NCBI RefSeq assembly: GCF_017993425.1
Contig: NZ_JAGOMQ010000028.1
Coordinates: 1-58,110 of the forward strand
Direction of reading: 5' to 3'
DNA from: Amaricoccus sp.
GTDB lineage: Bacteria > Pseudomonadota > Alphaproteobacteria > Rhodobacterales > Rhodobacteraceae
DNA length: 58,110 bases
Shown here in pieces: positions 48,381-58,068 of the stretch. The first letter of the stretch is position 1. Each line of letters begins with the position of its first letter. The notes below the pieces were generated by a model, which saw nothing but the letters and a program-made list of their open reading frames with translations, was not told where the DNA came from and did not search any database. The position numbers and the translations under genes are program-made.

Positions 48381-49634
48381 TCAGTGCGCGACGGCGGCGG
48401 CGGCGGCCTCGTCGATGAGGCGGCCGGTGGTGAAGCGCTCCAGCGTGAAGGGCGCGTTGATCGGGTGCGGCTCGTCCCGCGCGACGGTCCAGGCGAGGAC
48501 GTGGGCGGCGCCGGGGGTGGCCTTGAAGCCGCCGGTGCCCCAGCCGCAATTGACGTAGAGCCCGGGGACCGGGGTCTTGCCGAGGATCGCCGAGCGGTCG
48601 GGGGTCACGTCGACGATGCCGCCCCATTTGCGCAGCATCCGCATCCGGCGGAAGATCGGGAAGATCTCGCAGATCGCGGCAAGGGTATGCTCGATCAGCG
48701 GCAGGCCGCCGCGCTGGGAGTAGCTGACGTACTGGTCGGTGCCCGAGCCGATGACGAGCTCGCCCTTGTCGGACTGGCTGATATAGGCGTGGACGGAGTT
48801 CGACATCGCGACGCAGGGGAAGACGGGCTTGATCGGCTCGGAGACCAGCGCCTGCAGCGGGTAGGACTCCAGCGGCAGGCGGACGCCGGCGGTCTCCATG
48901 ACGACCGAGGTGTGGCCGGCGGCGGAGACGGCGACCTTCTTCGCGGCGATGAAGCCCCTGGCGGTCTCGACGCCGGCGACGCGGCCGTCGGGGCCGCGGC
49001 GGATCGCGGTGACCGGGCAGTTCTGGAGGATGTCGACGCCGCGCGCGGCGGCGGCCCGGGCGTAGCCCCACGCGACCGCGTCGTGGCGGGCCGTGCCGGC
49101 GCGGCGCTGGAGGGCGGCGCCCAGCACCGGATAGCGGGCCCCCGGGTCGATCGAGAGGGGCGGGCAGAAGGCCTTGGCCTCCGCCGCCGTCAGCCACTCG
49201 TTGTCGACGCCGTTCAGGCGGTTCGAATGCACATGCCGCTGGAAGGACTGCACGTCATGGACGTTGTGCGCGAGCATGAGCACGCCGCGCTTGGAGTACA
49301 TGACGTTGTAGTTCAGGTCCTGCGACAGGTTCTCCCACAGGTCGAGCGCGTGGTCGTAGAGCCGGGCGCTCTCGTCGTAGAGGTAGTTCGAGCGGATGAT
49401 CGTGGTGTTGCGGCCCGTATTGCCGCCGCCGAGCCAGCCCTTGTCGATCACCGCCACGTTGGTGATGCCGTGCTCCTTCGCGAGGTAGTAGGCGGCCCCG
49501 AGCCCATGCCCGCCTGCGCCGACGATGACGACGTCGTAGGCCGCCTTCGGCTCGCGCTCCGGCCACTGGGCGGTCCAGTTCTTCTGGCCGGTCAGCGCCC
49601 CCCGGATCACCTGGGCGAAGGAGAAATGCGTCAT
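48381..49634 (-). CDS. soxB: Sarcosine oxidase beta subunit
   Basis: A 417-residue FAD/FMN subunit that oxidises sarcosine. The dinucleotide motif [20 protein letters not shown] (about residues 35-54) and the covalent-FMN histidine region ([20 protein letters not shown]) are intact. [16 protein letters not shown] near the C-terminus is the conserved end. Start ATG 49634 ([12 protein letters not shown]) is the family start; the open frame upstream crosses the promoter. It is the first gene of soxBDAG. Confidence 0.96.
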   Translation of the reverse strand: MTHFSFAQVIRGALTGQKNWTAQWPEREPKAAYDVVIVGAGGHGLGAAYYLAKEHGITNVAVIDKGWLGGGNTGRNTTIIRSNYLYDESARLYDHALDLWENLSQDLNYNVMYSKRGVLMLAHNVHDVQSFQRHVHSNRLNGVDNEWLTAAEAKAFCPPLSIDPGARYPVLGAALQRRAGTARHDAVAWGYARAAAARGVDILQNCPVTAIRRGPDGRVAGVETARGFIAAKKVAVSAAGHTSVVMETAGVRLPLESYPLQALVSEPIKPVFPCVAMSNSVHAYISQSDKGELVIGSGTDQYVSYSQRGGLPLIEHTLAAICEIFPIFRRMRMLRKWGGIVDVTPDRSAILGKTPVPGLYVNCGWGTGGFKATPGAAHVLAWTVARDEPHPINAPFTLERFTTGRLIDEAAAAAVAH

Positions 49635-49661
49635 GGCCGGGCCTCCCGAGGTCTCCGCCCG

Positions 49662-49697
49662 TCTATACTGGATTCGCGGCCCGCCGGGATGTATCCC
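49662..49697 (-). promoter_or_regulatory. soxB promoter with overlapping GGGATGTATCCC palindrome
   Basis: On the minus strand TATAGA (49662-49667) is a good -10. The -35 position, 17 bases upstream, has no consensus but is covered by the perfect palindrome GGGAT-GT-ATCCC (49686-49697). That is the pattern of an activator-dependent promoter; the divergent GlxA/AraC-type gene is the obvious candidate. Confidence 0.5.
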
Positions 49698-49737
49698 TGC
49701 GTCATATCCGGTGTAACCTCGCGACGAAGGCCGGCGA

Positions 49738-50703
49738 TTGGCCCAGCTCAGGATCGGCTTCGTGCTCGCCCGGCGCTTCACGCTCTGCGCGCTCGGGAAC
49801 TTCGTCGACGTGCTGCGGCTCGCGGCGGACGAGGGCGACCGCTCGCGGCCGATCCTCTGCTCGTGGCGGGTGGTCTCGCCGACGATGGAGCCGATCGCGT
49901 CGAGCTCCGGCATCGTCGTGCAGCCGGAGGAGCCGCTGGGCGACCCCGGCCGCTTCGACTACCTCGTCGTGGTCGGCGGGCTCGTCGACGAGGTCGAGCA
50001 CCTGCATCCCGACATTGTGCGCTTCCTGGAGCGGGCGGCGGCGGCGGGCATCCCGCTGGTCGGGGTCTGCACGGGCGCCTTCGCGCTGCACCGGGCGGGG
50101 CTGATGCATGGCTACCGCGCCTGCGTCAGCTGGTTCCACCACGACGACTTCCTCGAGCGCTTCGACGGGCTGACCCCGGTGAGCGACCGGATCTTCGTGG
50201 TCGACCGCGACCGGCTGACCTGCTCCGGCGGCGTCTCGGCGGCGCATCTCGCCGCCTTCATCGTGCGCCGCCACCTCGGGACGGCGCGGGCGGCCAAGAG
50301 CCTGCACATCATGATCCTCGACGAGGCGGCGGGCGACGAGCCGCAGCCCGGCATGCCGCTCGCGCTCGTCACCGACGACCCGCTGGTGCGGCGGGCGCTC
50401 CTCGCCATGCAGCAGTCGATCGACGCGCCGCTCTCCATCGCCCGGATCGTCGAGCGGCTGGGCGTGGGCCGGCGCAAGCTCGAGCGGCACTTCCGCGACG
50501 CGCTCGGCATGACGCCGCTCGACGCCGACCGGCTGATCCGGGTCGAGCGCGCCAAGCGCCTGCTGGTCACCACCGCGCGCTCCGCCACCCGGATCGCCGC
50601 CGAGACGGGCTTTTGCGACCTGCCGCACATGATCAAGGTGTTCAGGACCGCGGAGGGCCTGACGCCCGACGCCTTCCGCAAGGCGCACGGCGACGCCCGC
50701 TGA
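49738..50703 (+). CDS. GlxA family AraC-type transcriptional regulator with DJ-1/PfpI domain
   Basis: A 321-residue regulator. The N-terminal glutaminase-like domain (about 1-185) includes [16 protein letters not shown] and [15 protein letters not shown], with the Cys of the DJ-1 fold. The C-terminal AraC double helix-turn-helix (about 215-315) shows [20 protein letters not shown] and [23 protein letters not shown] 49738 is the best start. The closest known roles are GbdR/SouR-type activators of glycine-betaine and sarcosine catabolism, which fits its divergence from soxB. Confidence 0.9.
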   Translation: MAQLRIGFVLARRFTLCALGNFVDVLRLAADEGDRSRPILCSWRVVSPTMEPIASSSGIVVQPEEPLGDPGRFDYLVVVGGLVDEVEHLHPDIVRFLERAAAAGIPLVGVCTGAFALHRAGLMHGYRACVSWFHHDDFLERFDGLTPVSDRIFVVDRDRLTCSGGVSAAHLAAFIVRRHLGTARAAKSLHIMILDEAAGDEPQPGMPLALVTDDPLVRRALLAMQQSIDAPLSIARIVERLGVGRRKLERHFRDALGMTPLDADRLIRVERAKRLLVTTARSATRIAAETGFCDLPHMIKVFRTAEGLTPDAFRKAHGDAR

Positions 50704-50889
50704 CCCGGCGGATGCGATGACAAGGCGGCGGCCGACCGGCGATGGTCGCGGAGCCGTCAGCAGGCGTCGCACTTGCGGCGGGCCGGCGGCGCGAAACAGG
50801 GTAATCGGTCCCGCAGGGACCGCGCGCGGGCGACGGGATCCGGGCGCCGGGGCGCGGCGGGCGACGGTCGGGAGCGAGGGGAGGAACGC

Positions 50890-53451
50890 ATGTCAGGGTT
50901 TCCGGAACGGGCGCGGGTGGTCATCGTCGGGCTCGGCGGCATCGTCGGGGCGTCGGTCGCCCATCACCTGATCGAGCGCGGCTGGGACGACATCGTCGGC
51001 ATCGACAAGTCCGGCATCCCGACCGACATCGGCTCGACCGCCCACGCCTCTGACTTCTGCTACGCCACCAGCCACGACTTCCTCAGCTGCTGGACCACGC
51101 TCTACTCGGCCGATTTCTACGAGAGGATGGGCCACTACGCCCGGATCGGCGGCATCGAGGTGGCGCGGGTCGGCGACGACGAGCGCATGAACGAGATCCG
51201 GCGCAAGGTCGACAGCGCCAGGGCCTTCGGCACCCGGGCGCGGCTGATGGAGCCGGCCGAGATCAAGGAGAGGTTCCCGCTGATCGAGGAGAGCCTGGTG
51301 CAGGGCGGGCTCTGGGATCCCGACGCCGGGCTCGTCATCCCGCGCTCGCAGACCGTCGCCGGCAAGCTCGTCGACCGGGCCGAGGCGGCGGGCAAGCTCC
51401 GCGCCTTCGCGAACACCCCGGCGACGTCGCTCGTCATCGAGGACGGCCGGATCCGCGGCGTGGCCACCCCGCGCGGCACGATCCGCGCGGACCATGTCGT
51501 GGTCTGCACCGGCCTCTGGGGCCGGCTGATCGCGGCGATGGCCGGCGAGGATCTGCCGGTCATGCCGATCGACCATCCGCTGACGTTCTTCGGGCCCTAT
51601 GACGCCTTCGCGGGGACGGGCAAGGAGATCGGCTTCCCGCTGCTGCGCGACCAGGGCAACTCCGCCTACATGCGCGACACCGGCGATCCGCGGACCGCCG
51701 AGGGCGGGCAGATCGAGTGGGGCTACTACGAGGAGCACGACCCCCGGCTCGTCCACCCCCGCGACCTCCCGGAGAAGGAGCAGGCGCGGCTGTCGCCGTC
51801 GCAGCGCGACCTCGACCTCGAGCAGGTGGTGGCGCCGATGGAGCGGGCGATGGAGCTGACGCCGATCCTAGGCCAGCTCGGCTACAACGAGGGCCACTCT
51901 TTCAACGGCCTCCTCCAGGTCACGACCGACGGCGGCCCGTCGATCGGCGAGAGCCAGAAGGTCCGCGGCCTCTGGTACGCCGTCGGCATCTGGGTCAAGG
52001 ACGCGCCCGGCATGGGCAAGCTCGTCGCCGACTGGATGACCGACGGCCGCACGGCGATCGACCACGCCCGCATCGACTACGCCCGCTTCAACCCCTTCGC
52101 GCTGACCGAGGACTTCATCGCCGCGCGCTGCACGGAGACGGCGCGCAAGGTCTACAACCCGCCCGTCCACCCGCGCGAGCCCTTCGCCGGCGGCCGCGGC
52201 ATCCGCCGCTCGCCGTTCTGGGAGCGCGAGAAGGCGCTCGGCGGCCACTTCATGGAGCTCGGCGGCTGGGAGCGGGCGCATGGCTACGCCGCGAACGAGC
52301 ACCTGCTCGCGAAATACGCCGACCGGATCCCGGTCCGCGAGAACGAGTGGGACAATCGCCACTTCTGGCGCGTCTCCAACGCCGAGCAGCTGGCGATGAG
52401 CGAGGATTGCGGCATCGTCAACCTCTCGCACTTCCACATGACCGACATCTCCGGCCCCGACCACGTCGCGATGATGGAGTGGCTCTGCGCGGCGAAGGTC
52501 GGCGGCGACGCCAATATCGGCAAGGGCATCTACACCCACTTCCTCGACGATGCGGGCAACGTCCGCGCCGACTTCACCCTCTTCCGCATGCCCGACCGCA
52601 TCCGCCTGGTGAACGGCGCCGACGCCGGTCCGCGCGACTTCCACTACATGCGCCGCGTGGCGCAGGACCGCGGCTACGACGTGACGATCGAGGACGTCGC
52701 CGAGAGGTTCGTCACCATCGGCATCTGGGGCCCGAACGCGCGGGAGACCCTTGCGAAGGTGGTCGAGGACCCGGCCGCGCTCGCGACGGAGAGCTTCCCC
52801 TTCGCGGCGATCCGCCCCCTCCGCATCGCCGGCAAGGACGTGACCGCGTTCCGCATCTCCTATGTCGGCGAGCAGGGCTGGGAGCTGCACATGGCGTACG
52901 GGGACGGCCTCGCCGTCTGGGACGCGCTCCGCGCCACCGGCGTGATGGCGGTGGGCGTGGAGACCTACGCCAACAGCCGGCGCATGGAGAAGAGCCTGCG
53001 CCTCCAGAACGCCGACCTGCTGACCGAATACAACCTGCTGGAGGCGGACCTGGCCCGGTCAAAGGTCAAGGAGGCTGACTTCCGCGGCAAGGCGAGGCAC
53101 CTCGAGCACCGCGCCCGCGCCCACCAGCCGGCGATGCTCTGCACCCTCGTCATGACCGACAACGCCGACGGCGCCGGCGTCGCCCGCTACCCGGTCGGAA
53201 CGCTGCCGGTTCTCGATCCCGCGACCGGCGAGACCCTGGTCGACGCGCTCGGCCGGCGGTCCTTCACCACCTCGATCGCCTTCGGGCCGAGCGTGGGCCG
53301 GAACATCGCGCTCGCCTACCTGCCGTGGGAGTGGTGCCAGACCGGCCGCAGGCTCGCCGTCCAGTACTTCGGCGAGACCTACCCGGTCGAGGTCGCCGCC
53401 GTCGGCTACCGGCCGCTCTACGATCCCGAGAACCTGAAGCCGAGGAGCTGA
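50890..53451 (+). CDS. Dimethylglycine/sarcosine dehydrogenase-like FAD and folate enzyme
   Basis: An 853-residue enzyme: N-terminal FAD oxidoreductase domain (VVIVGLGGIVGASVAHHLIE, residues 9-28), a central FAO_M-like domain (about 400-470), and C-terminal aminomethyltransferase domains (DCGIVNLSHFHMTDISGPDH and FRISYVGEQGWELHM, about 500-830). This layout is shared by dimethylglycine dehydrogenase and related N-methyl oxidases. It lies in the sox gene region, which favours dimethylglycine, but other N-methyl substrates are possible. GAGGGGAGGA fixes the start. Confidence 0.9.
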   Translation: MSGFPERARVVIVGLGGIVGASVAHHLIERGWDDIVGIDKSGIPTDIGSTAHASDFCYATSHDFLSCWTTLYSADFYERMGHYARIGGIEVARVGDDERMNEIRRKVDSARAFGTRARLMEPAEIKERFPLIEESLVQGGLWDPDAGLVIPRSQTVAGKLVDRAEAAGKLRAFANTPATSLVIEDGRIRGVATPRGTIRADHVVVCTGLWGRLIAAMAGEDLPVMPIDHPLTFFGPYDAFAGTGKEIGFPLLRDQGNSAYMRDTGDPRTAEGGQIEWGYYEEHDPRLVHPRDLPEKEQARLSPSQRDLDLEQVVAPMERAMELTPILGQLGYNEGHSFNGLLQVTTDGGPSIGESQKVRGLWYAVGIWVKDAPGMGKLVADWMTDGRTAIDHARIDYARFNPFALTEDFIAARCTETARKVYNPPVHPREPFAGGRGIRRSPFWEREKALGGHFMELGGWERAHGYAANEHLLAKYADRIPVRENEWDNRHFWRVSNAEQLAMSEDCGIVNLSHFHMTDISGPDHVAMMEWLCAAKVGGDANIGKGIYTHFLDDAGNVRADFTLFRMPDRIRLVNGADAGPRDFHYMRRVAQDRGYDVTIEDVAERFVTIGIWGPNARETLAKVVEDPAALATESFPFAAIRPLRIAGKDVTAFRISYVGEQGWELHMAYGDGLAVWDALRATGVMAVGVETYANSRRMEKSLRLQNADLLTEYNLLEADLARSKVKEADFRGKARHLEHRARAHQPAMLCTLVMTDNADGAGVARYPVGTLPVLDPATGETLVDALGRRSFTTSIAFGPSVGRNIALAYLPWEWCQTGRRLAVQYFGETYPVEVAAVGYRPLYDPENLKPRS

Positions 53452-53473
53452 CCCGCCCCGGCCAGCCCGACGA

Positions 53474-53518
53474 CCACCCGGGGCCCGCGGGCGCAGCGCG
53501 CAGGCGGGCCCCGGGTGG
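53474..53518 (+). terminator. GC-rich hairpin between the FAD enzyme and lepA
   Basis: CCACCCGGGGCCCGC (53474-53488) pairs with GCGGGCCCCGGGTGG (53504-53518), a 15-pair stem and 15-base loop, 23 bases after the FAD enzyme stop. It lacks a T-tract, so it is either a weak terminator or a stabilising stem. Confidence 0.55.
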
Positions 53519-53568
53519 CCTCCGCCGCCCCTTGACGCCCGCGCCGGCGCGCCCGCATACCCGCGCGC

Positions 53569-55368
53569 ATGACCGAGACCGCGCGCATCCGAAACTTCTC
53601 CATCGTCGCCCATATCGACCACGGGAAATCCACCCTGGCCGACCGGCTGATCCAGACCACCGGCACGGTCGCCGACCGCGACATGCAGGCGCAGATTCTC
53701 GATTCCATGGACATCGAGCGCGAGCGCGGCATCACCATCAAGGCCAACACCGTCCGCCTCGACTACCGCGCCCGCGACGGCCAGGACTACGTCCTCAACC
53801 TCATCGACACGCCCGGCCATGTCGACTTCGCCTACGAGGTCTCCCGCTCCATGCGCGCCGTCGAGGGCTCGCTCCTCGTCGTCGACGCCTCGCAAGGGGT
53901 CGAGGCCCAGACGCTCGCCAACGTCTACCAGGCGATCGACGCTGGCCACGAGATCGTCCCCGTCCTCAACAAGATCGACCTCCCCGCCGCGGAGCCCGAG
54001 CGGGTGAAGGAGCAGATCGAGGACGTCATCGGCATCGACGCCTCCGACGCCATCCCGATCTCCGCCAAGACCGGCCTCGGCATCGCCGACGTCCTCGAAG
54101 CCATCGTCGCCCGCCTCCCCGCCCCCCAGGGCGACCCTGCCGCCCCCCTCAAGGCGATGCTGGTCGACAGCTGGTACGACGCCTATCTCGGCGTCGTCGT
54201 CCTCGTCCGCATCATCGACGGGGTGCTGAGGAAGGGCGACCGCATCCGCATGATGTCGACCAACGCCGTCTACCCGGTCGACCGCGTCGGCGTCTTCCGC
54301 CCCGGCATGACCCCCATGGACACGCTGGGCCCGGGCGAGATCGGCTTCCTCACCGCCTCGATCAAGCAGGTCCGCGACACCCGCGTCGGCGACACCATCA
54401 CCACCGAGCGCAAGGGCGCGACCGAGCCGCTCCCCGGCTTCAAGCCCTCGATCCCCGTGGTGTTCTGCGGCCTCTTCCCGGTCGACGCTTCCGACTTCGA
54501 GGCGCTCCGCGACGCCATCGAGAAGCTTCAGCTCAACGACGCCAGCTTCACCGCCGAGATGGAGACCTCCGCCGCCCTCGGCTTCGGCTTCCGCTGCGGC
54601 TTCCTCGGCCTCCTCCACCTCGAGGTGATCCGCGAGCGCCTGGAGCGCGAGTTCGACCTCGACCTCATCACCACCGCGCCCTCGGTCGTCTACCACATCT
54701 ACCGCACCGACGGCACGATGCTCGAGCTCCACAACCCCGCCGACATGCCCGAGGCGGTCAAGATCGACCACATCGAGGAGCCCCGCATCAAGGCGACGAT
54801 CCTCGTCCCCGACGAGTACCTCGGCGACGTCCTGAAGCTCTGCCAGGACCGCCGCGGCGTCCAGCTCGACCTCACCTACGCCGGCTCCCGGGCGATGGTC
54901 GTCTACGACCTGCCGCTCAACGAGGTGGTCTTCGACTTCTACGACCGCCTGAAATCCGTGACCAAGGGGTACGCCTCGTTCGACTACACCGTGACCGGCT
55001 ACCAGGAGGACGACCTCGTGAAGATGGCGATCCTCGTCAACGACGAGCCGGTGGACGCCCTCTCCACCATGGTCCACCGCGCCCGCGCCGAGGCCCGCGG
55101 CCGCGCCATGGTCGAGAAGCTGAAGGAGCTGATCCCCCAGCACCTCTTCAAGATCCCGATCCAGGCGGCGATCGGCGGCCGCATCATCGCCCGCGAGACC
55201 ATCTCGGCCCTGCGCAAGGACGTGACGGCGAAGTGCTACGGCGGCGACATCACCCGCAAGCGCAAGCTGCTGGAGAAGCAGAAGGCCGGCAAGAAGAAGA
55301 TGCGCCAGTTCGGGCGGGTGGACATCCCGCAGGAGGCGTTTATTAATGCGCTGAAGATGGATGGGTAG
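53569..55368 (+). CDS. lepA: Elongation factor 4 (LepA), ribosome back-translocase GTPase
   Basis: A 599-residue GTPase of the translation-factor family. G1 is [14 protein letters not shown] (residues 14-27), G3 [13 protein letters not shown]4 NKIDLPAA and G5 SAKTGLG. The C-terminal domain unique to EF4 ends with [20 protein letters not shown]. The end of the gene (ALKMDG) is intact although the last codons are AT-richer. A foreign AT-rich segment begins within two bases of its stop. Confidence 0.98.
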   Translation: MTETARIRNFSIVAHIDHGKSTLADRLIQTTGTVADRDMQAQILDSMDIERERGITIKANTVRLDYRARDGQDYVLNLIDTPGHVDFAYEVSRSMRAVEGSLLVVDASQGVEAQTLANVYQAIDAGHEIVPVLNKIDLPAAEPERVKEQIEDVIGIDASDAIPISAKTGLGIADVLEAIVARLPAPQGDPAAPLKAMLVDSWYDAYLGVVVLVRIIDGVLRKGDRIRMMSTNAVYPVDRVGVFRPGMTPMDTLGPGEIGFLTASIKQVRDTRVGDTITTERKGATEPLPGFKPSIPVVFCGLFPVDASDFEALRDAIEKLQLNDASFTAEMETSAALGFGFRCGFLGLLHLEVIRERLEREFDLDLITTAPSVVYHIYRTDGTMLELHNPADMPEAVKIDHIEEPRIKATILVPDEYLGDVLKLCQDRRGVQLDLTYAGSRAMVVYDLPLNEVVFDFYDRLKSVTKGYASFDYTVTGYQEDDLVKMAILVNDEPVDALSTMVHRARAEARGRAMVEKLKELIPQHLFKIPIQAAIGGRIIARETISALRKDVTAKCYGGDITRKRKLLEKQKAGKKKMRQFGRVDIPQEAFINALKMDG

Positions 55369-55370
55369 TG

Positions 55371-55757
55371 ATGGACGAGCGCTATGAGATGACTCGTGCA
55401 TTTGAGAACGACGTAAGGAATGTTTGTCGAGAGCTATGGCCAGATGCTTTCTCCGGGAGTGCTGAGACGCTTCAGGGACACGAGCGTGATGGTGTTTTCA
55501 GAACTTTAGATACAGTGCACCTCGTCGAGGCTACTGTAAGTGGAAAGCTTCAAGCAGCCAAAGAGAAGCTTCAAAAGCTAACCAAACTCGTGTCAGAGAT
55601 GAGGCGCGAGCCTGCAAATGAGGATAAAAACTTTCAGATCTGGCTTGTACTTAAGCAAGATCCCACGGGAAATCAAGCCGCCCTGAAGGGAGATCAAGCT
55701 ATCCGGTCAAAAGCCAAATGCCCAATTCATATCTTAAGCCTGCAGACTTTGTTCTAA
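55371..55757 (+). CDS. PD-(D/E)xK-like nuclease domain: N-terminal part of nuclease-NACHT gene
   Basis: 128 residues. A helix with E12 (AFENDVRNVCREL) leads to D40 (HERDGVF) and E53-A-T55 (HLVEATVS), then a lysine-rich helix (K64, K66, K69): the E-D-ExT/K pattern of a variant PD-(D/E)xK core. LKQDPTGNQ and CPIHILSLQTLF close the domain. Its TAA stop (55755-55757) is in the same frame as the NACHT part, only ten codons before the NACHT start, and homology-like sequence continues straight across it (QTLF, then RLVNAGLYGKLRENYYFGSA). ATG 55371 begins two bases after the lepA stop. By itself the domain may be inactive, or it may act as a separate subunit. Confidence 0.65.
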   Translation: MDERYEMTRAFENDVRNVCRELWPDAFSGSAETLQGHERDGVFRTLDTVHLVEATVSGKLQAAKEKLQKLTKLVSEMRREPANEDKNFQIWLVLKQDPTGNQAALKGDQAIRSKAKCPIHILSLQTLF

Positions 55758-55787
55758 CGTCTGGTAAATGCTGGCCTATATGGAAAA

Positions 55788-57680
55788 TTGCGAGAGAACT
55801 ATTACTTTGGTAGCGCCAGAGAACTTTCTAATAACAGCGGAAGGATAACTGATAGCTACGTACCTCTTGATTTTGTACTGGACTCTAAAGAAGTTATATC
55901 CTACGAACGCCTTATTGATAGGGTTTATGACTCCAACGTCAGAGGCATTGTATTTCTCGGCGACTTTGGCTCTGGAAAGAGCATGACGCTTAGAGAAATA
56001 TTTCTCTCTAGCTTCCAAAGGTTCAAAGCCGGATATTCGGCTCGATTCCCTATTCACCTGAACCTTGTCGATCACTTTGGACAAAGGTCTCCGGCTGAAG
56101 CTCTCATTCGCCACTGCGAGCAAATCGGTTTCGCAAGTGCGAACGGACTGATCGGCGCATGGCGAGCAGGATTCTGCGATCTTCTTCTTGACGGATTCGA
56201 TGAGTTATACACGACAAAATTTGTGCTTTCTGTTAAAAATATGCGGAAAGCCAAAAGCGATTCCCTTGAGTTAGTTAGACGTTTTGTGAAAGATACACCG
56301 GTTGGTAGCCGTGTATTCATGGCTGGACGCTCAAGTTATTTTGGAGCATCCACCAGTGATTTGCGTAACGCCCTCGCTCTGAGTGAAGATTTTACAATTA
56401 GTGACATTAGTAACTTCAGCCCAGAACAGGTGGAACGGTACCTTGCAAACCACAATCTTCACCAGTCTCTTCCCGATTGGCTTCCTAGGCGCCCTCTCTT
56501 GCTCGGCTACCTGATATCGCGCCACGTGTTCGACAAGCTCGCGCTGAACAATTTCCAGGATGCCGCCAATGGTTGGGACTACTTACTAGACCAAGTTGCA
56601 GCGCGCGAGGCAGATCAGTCACCGGCAGGCCTGCGCGATCCTGTAGCGGTCAGGAGATTTCTGGAACGACTGGCCTGGGAGGCTCGCGGCTCTCAGAGCG
56701 GACGTGGCCCCCTTTCGATAGAGATTTTGCGGCGCACCTTCTCGGATGTTTTCGGGTTTGAGATGAACGCCGAAAGCGAGCTGTTCGTGTACCGTCTTTG
56801 CGGGCTCGCATCCTCTTCCAGCGATCCGGAGGCAAGGGAGTTCTTTGATTTGGACTTCTGCGACGCCTGCGCCTCTGCAAACGTTGCAAGGTATGCTACA
56901 TCACCGTTTGAGAACTCCAATCTTATAAAACTAAGAGGGCGCCATCAACTCGGGGAACTGGGCGTTCGGATGTGTTGCCGGGACATCCAGCGCGCCGTCG
57001 TAGGCGAACGCCTGTTCCGAGCGAGCTTTGAGCACTGCATCAACAACAGCGGCGACTCTCTTCTTTTGTTCGATCTTATTCAAGTATTTTCGATGGTTTT
57101 CGGCGGAAAAGTTCCGCCTGTAACGATTAGAGAGTGCGATATTGATGCGCTCGTAGTTACTGCGCAATCCGACCTTTCGCAGGTTTTTTTCGATGAGTGC
57201 GTTATAGATCAACTCTATGTGGAAGAGGAAGAGGTGGGACAAAAGGCCCCTCGATTGCGGAGTTGCCTCGTGACAAGCCTAATTGGCCGGGCCAATCGAG
57301 ATGCCCTGCCCCCCGGCATGATCGACGCAGCCACTGAGGTGATTTCCTTCGCCGACACCTACGACACCAATGCACAAATCTTGCGATCCGGTCTTCCCGT
57401 TGAAATGGCCCTGCTGATTACCGTCCTTAGGAAACTTTTTGTACAAAGAGGGCGTGGTCGGCGCGAGAACGCGTTTTATCGCGGTATTGAGCCCCAGCAT
57501 CGATCCACTGTTAAATCTATACTTGAAATAATAGTATCAAGTGGCCTTGCTTCCCCGGCCCCCGGAGCATCGGGTGTCGTGTACTTGCCGAACTACAGCC
57601 GCTCGCACGAAGTCTTCTCGCTTCTTGCAAGCCCTCTAGAAGCTAGGTCCGATCTCACCCGGGCTGTCAAAGACCTCTAG
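55788..57680 (+). CDS. NACHT-domain STAND NTPase (defence-type), C-terminal part of nuclease-NACHT gene
   Basis: A 630-residue NLR-like ATPase. Walker A is VFLGDFGSGKSMTLREIF (residues 55-72) and the NACHT Walker B is FCDLLLDGFDEL (129-140) with the Asp-Glu pattern of the clade. After the helical NACHT domain come alternating beta-like strings (TIRECDIDALVVTA, QVFFDECVIDQLYVEE) and a terminal winged-helix-like region (about 530-600). The TTG start at 55788 is simply where the frame reopens after the stop; there is no ribosome-binding site there. In intact relatives a nuclease is fused N-terminally and NACHT oligomerisation on phage sensing activates it. Composition is far more AT-rich than lepA. 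Confidence 0.8.
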   Translation: MRENYYFGSARELSNNSGRITDSYVPLDFVLDSKEVISYERLIDRVYDSNVRGIVFLGDFGSGKSMTLREIFLSSFQRFKAGYSARFPIHLNLVDHFGQRSPAEALIRHCEQIGFASANGLIGAWRAGFCDLLLDGFDELYTTKFVLSVKNMRKAKSDSLELVRRFVKDTPVGSRVFMAGRSSYFGASTSDLRNALALSEDFTISDISNFSPEQVERYLANHNLHQSLPDWLPRRPLLLGYLISRHVFDKLALNNFQDAANGWDYLLDQVAAREADQSPAGLRDPVAVRRFLERLAWEARGSQSGRGPLSIEILRRTFSDVFGFEMNAESELFVYRLCGLASSSSDPEAREFFDLDFCDACASANVARYATSPFENSNLIKLRGRHQLGELGVRMCCRDIQRAVVGERLFRASFEHCINNSGDSLLLFDLIQVFSMVFGGKVPPVTIRECDIDALVVTAQSDLSQVFFDECVIDQLYVEEEEVGQKAPRLRSCLVTSLIGRANRDALPPGMIDAATEVISFADTYDTNAQILRSGLPVEMALLITVLRKLFVQRGRGRRENAFYRGIEPQHRSTVKSILEIIVSSGLASPAPGASGVVYLPNYSRSHEVFSLLASPLEARSDLTRAVKDL

Positions 57681-57685
57681 CAAGT

Positions 57686-57709
57686 ATGGTGGGTGCTCGC
57701 ACCCACCAT
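57686..57709. terminator. Bidirectional hairpin after the NACHT gene
   Basis: ATGGTGGGTGC and GCACCCACCAT form a perfect 11-pair stem with a two-base loop TC, six bases past the NACHT stop and touching the stop of the leftward toxin remnant. Convergent placement suits a shared terminator, although no T-tract follows. Confidence 0.55.
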
Positions 57710-57952
57710 CACCCAATCCCCTCTCTCCACCGCAACGCCGCTACATTCTGCCGTGCATGCAGCACCCGGACGATGCCGATCGCCCCGCCGTCGAGCGCCA
57801 AATAGGACACCACATGCGCCCCGCAGGGAAACGAGCGCAGCCCGGGGCGAAAGGCGTCGCGACGGCGCCCGCCCCCAGGTGTCGGTCGTGAAGCCGCAGA
57901 TATCCTCCAAGTCGGCCAACGCCGCCTCGGTCAGGCAAAGCTTGCGCCCCAC
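57709..57952 (-). pseudogene. ParE/RelE-type toxin remnant
   Basis: From GTG 57952, GRKLCLTEAALADLEDICGF then TTDTWG is the start of a ParE toxin (beta-strand, then helix). After that the frame shifts and FRPGLRSFPCGAHVVSYLAL then GGAIGIVRVLHARQNV gives the typical end. About 25 residues between the two parts are missing. So the gene has both a frameshift and an internal deletion. No complete antitoxin precedes it. An open frame from 58042 runs through it but is not a coherent protein. Confidence 0.6.
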
Positions 57953-58026
57953 TATCTGAACGCGTCCGGTTCCCAGGCGCGGGGTAAGCGTCCGGGCTGA
58001 CCGCCCTGCCTGACGCGAGGCGTCGG

Positions 58027-58061
58027 CGATAGTGTCCACCATGGGATGATGGACACTATCG
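58027..58061. other. Inverted repeat before transposase start (possible IS end)
   Basis: CGATAGTGTCCACCAT (58027-58042) and ATGATGGACACTATCG (58046-58061) pair at 15 of 16 positions around GGG. It lies eight bases before the transposase start and may be the IS end or a transposase-binding site. Confidence 0.5.
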
Positions 58062-58068
58062 GTTTGCG

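Noticed and set aside
57677-58042. Continuous 121-residue leftward protein
   Set aside because: Only the middle part resembles ParE; the C-terminal part is out of frame with the recognisable toxin end, so it is treated as a remnant.
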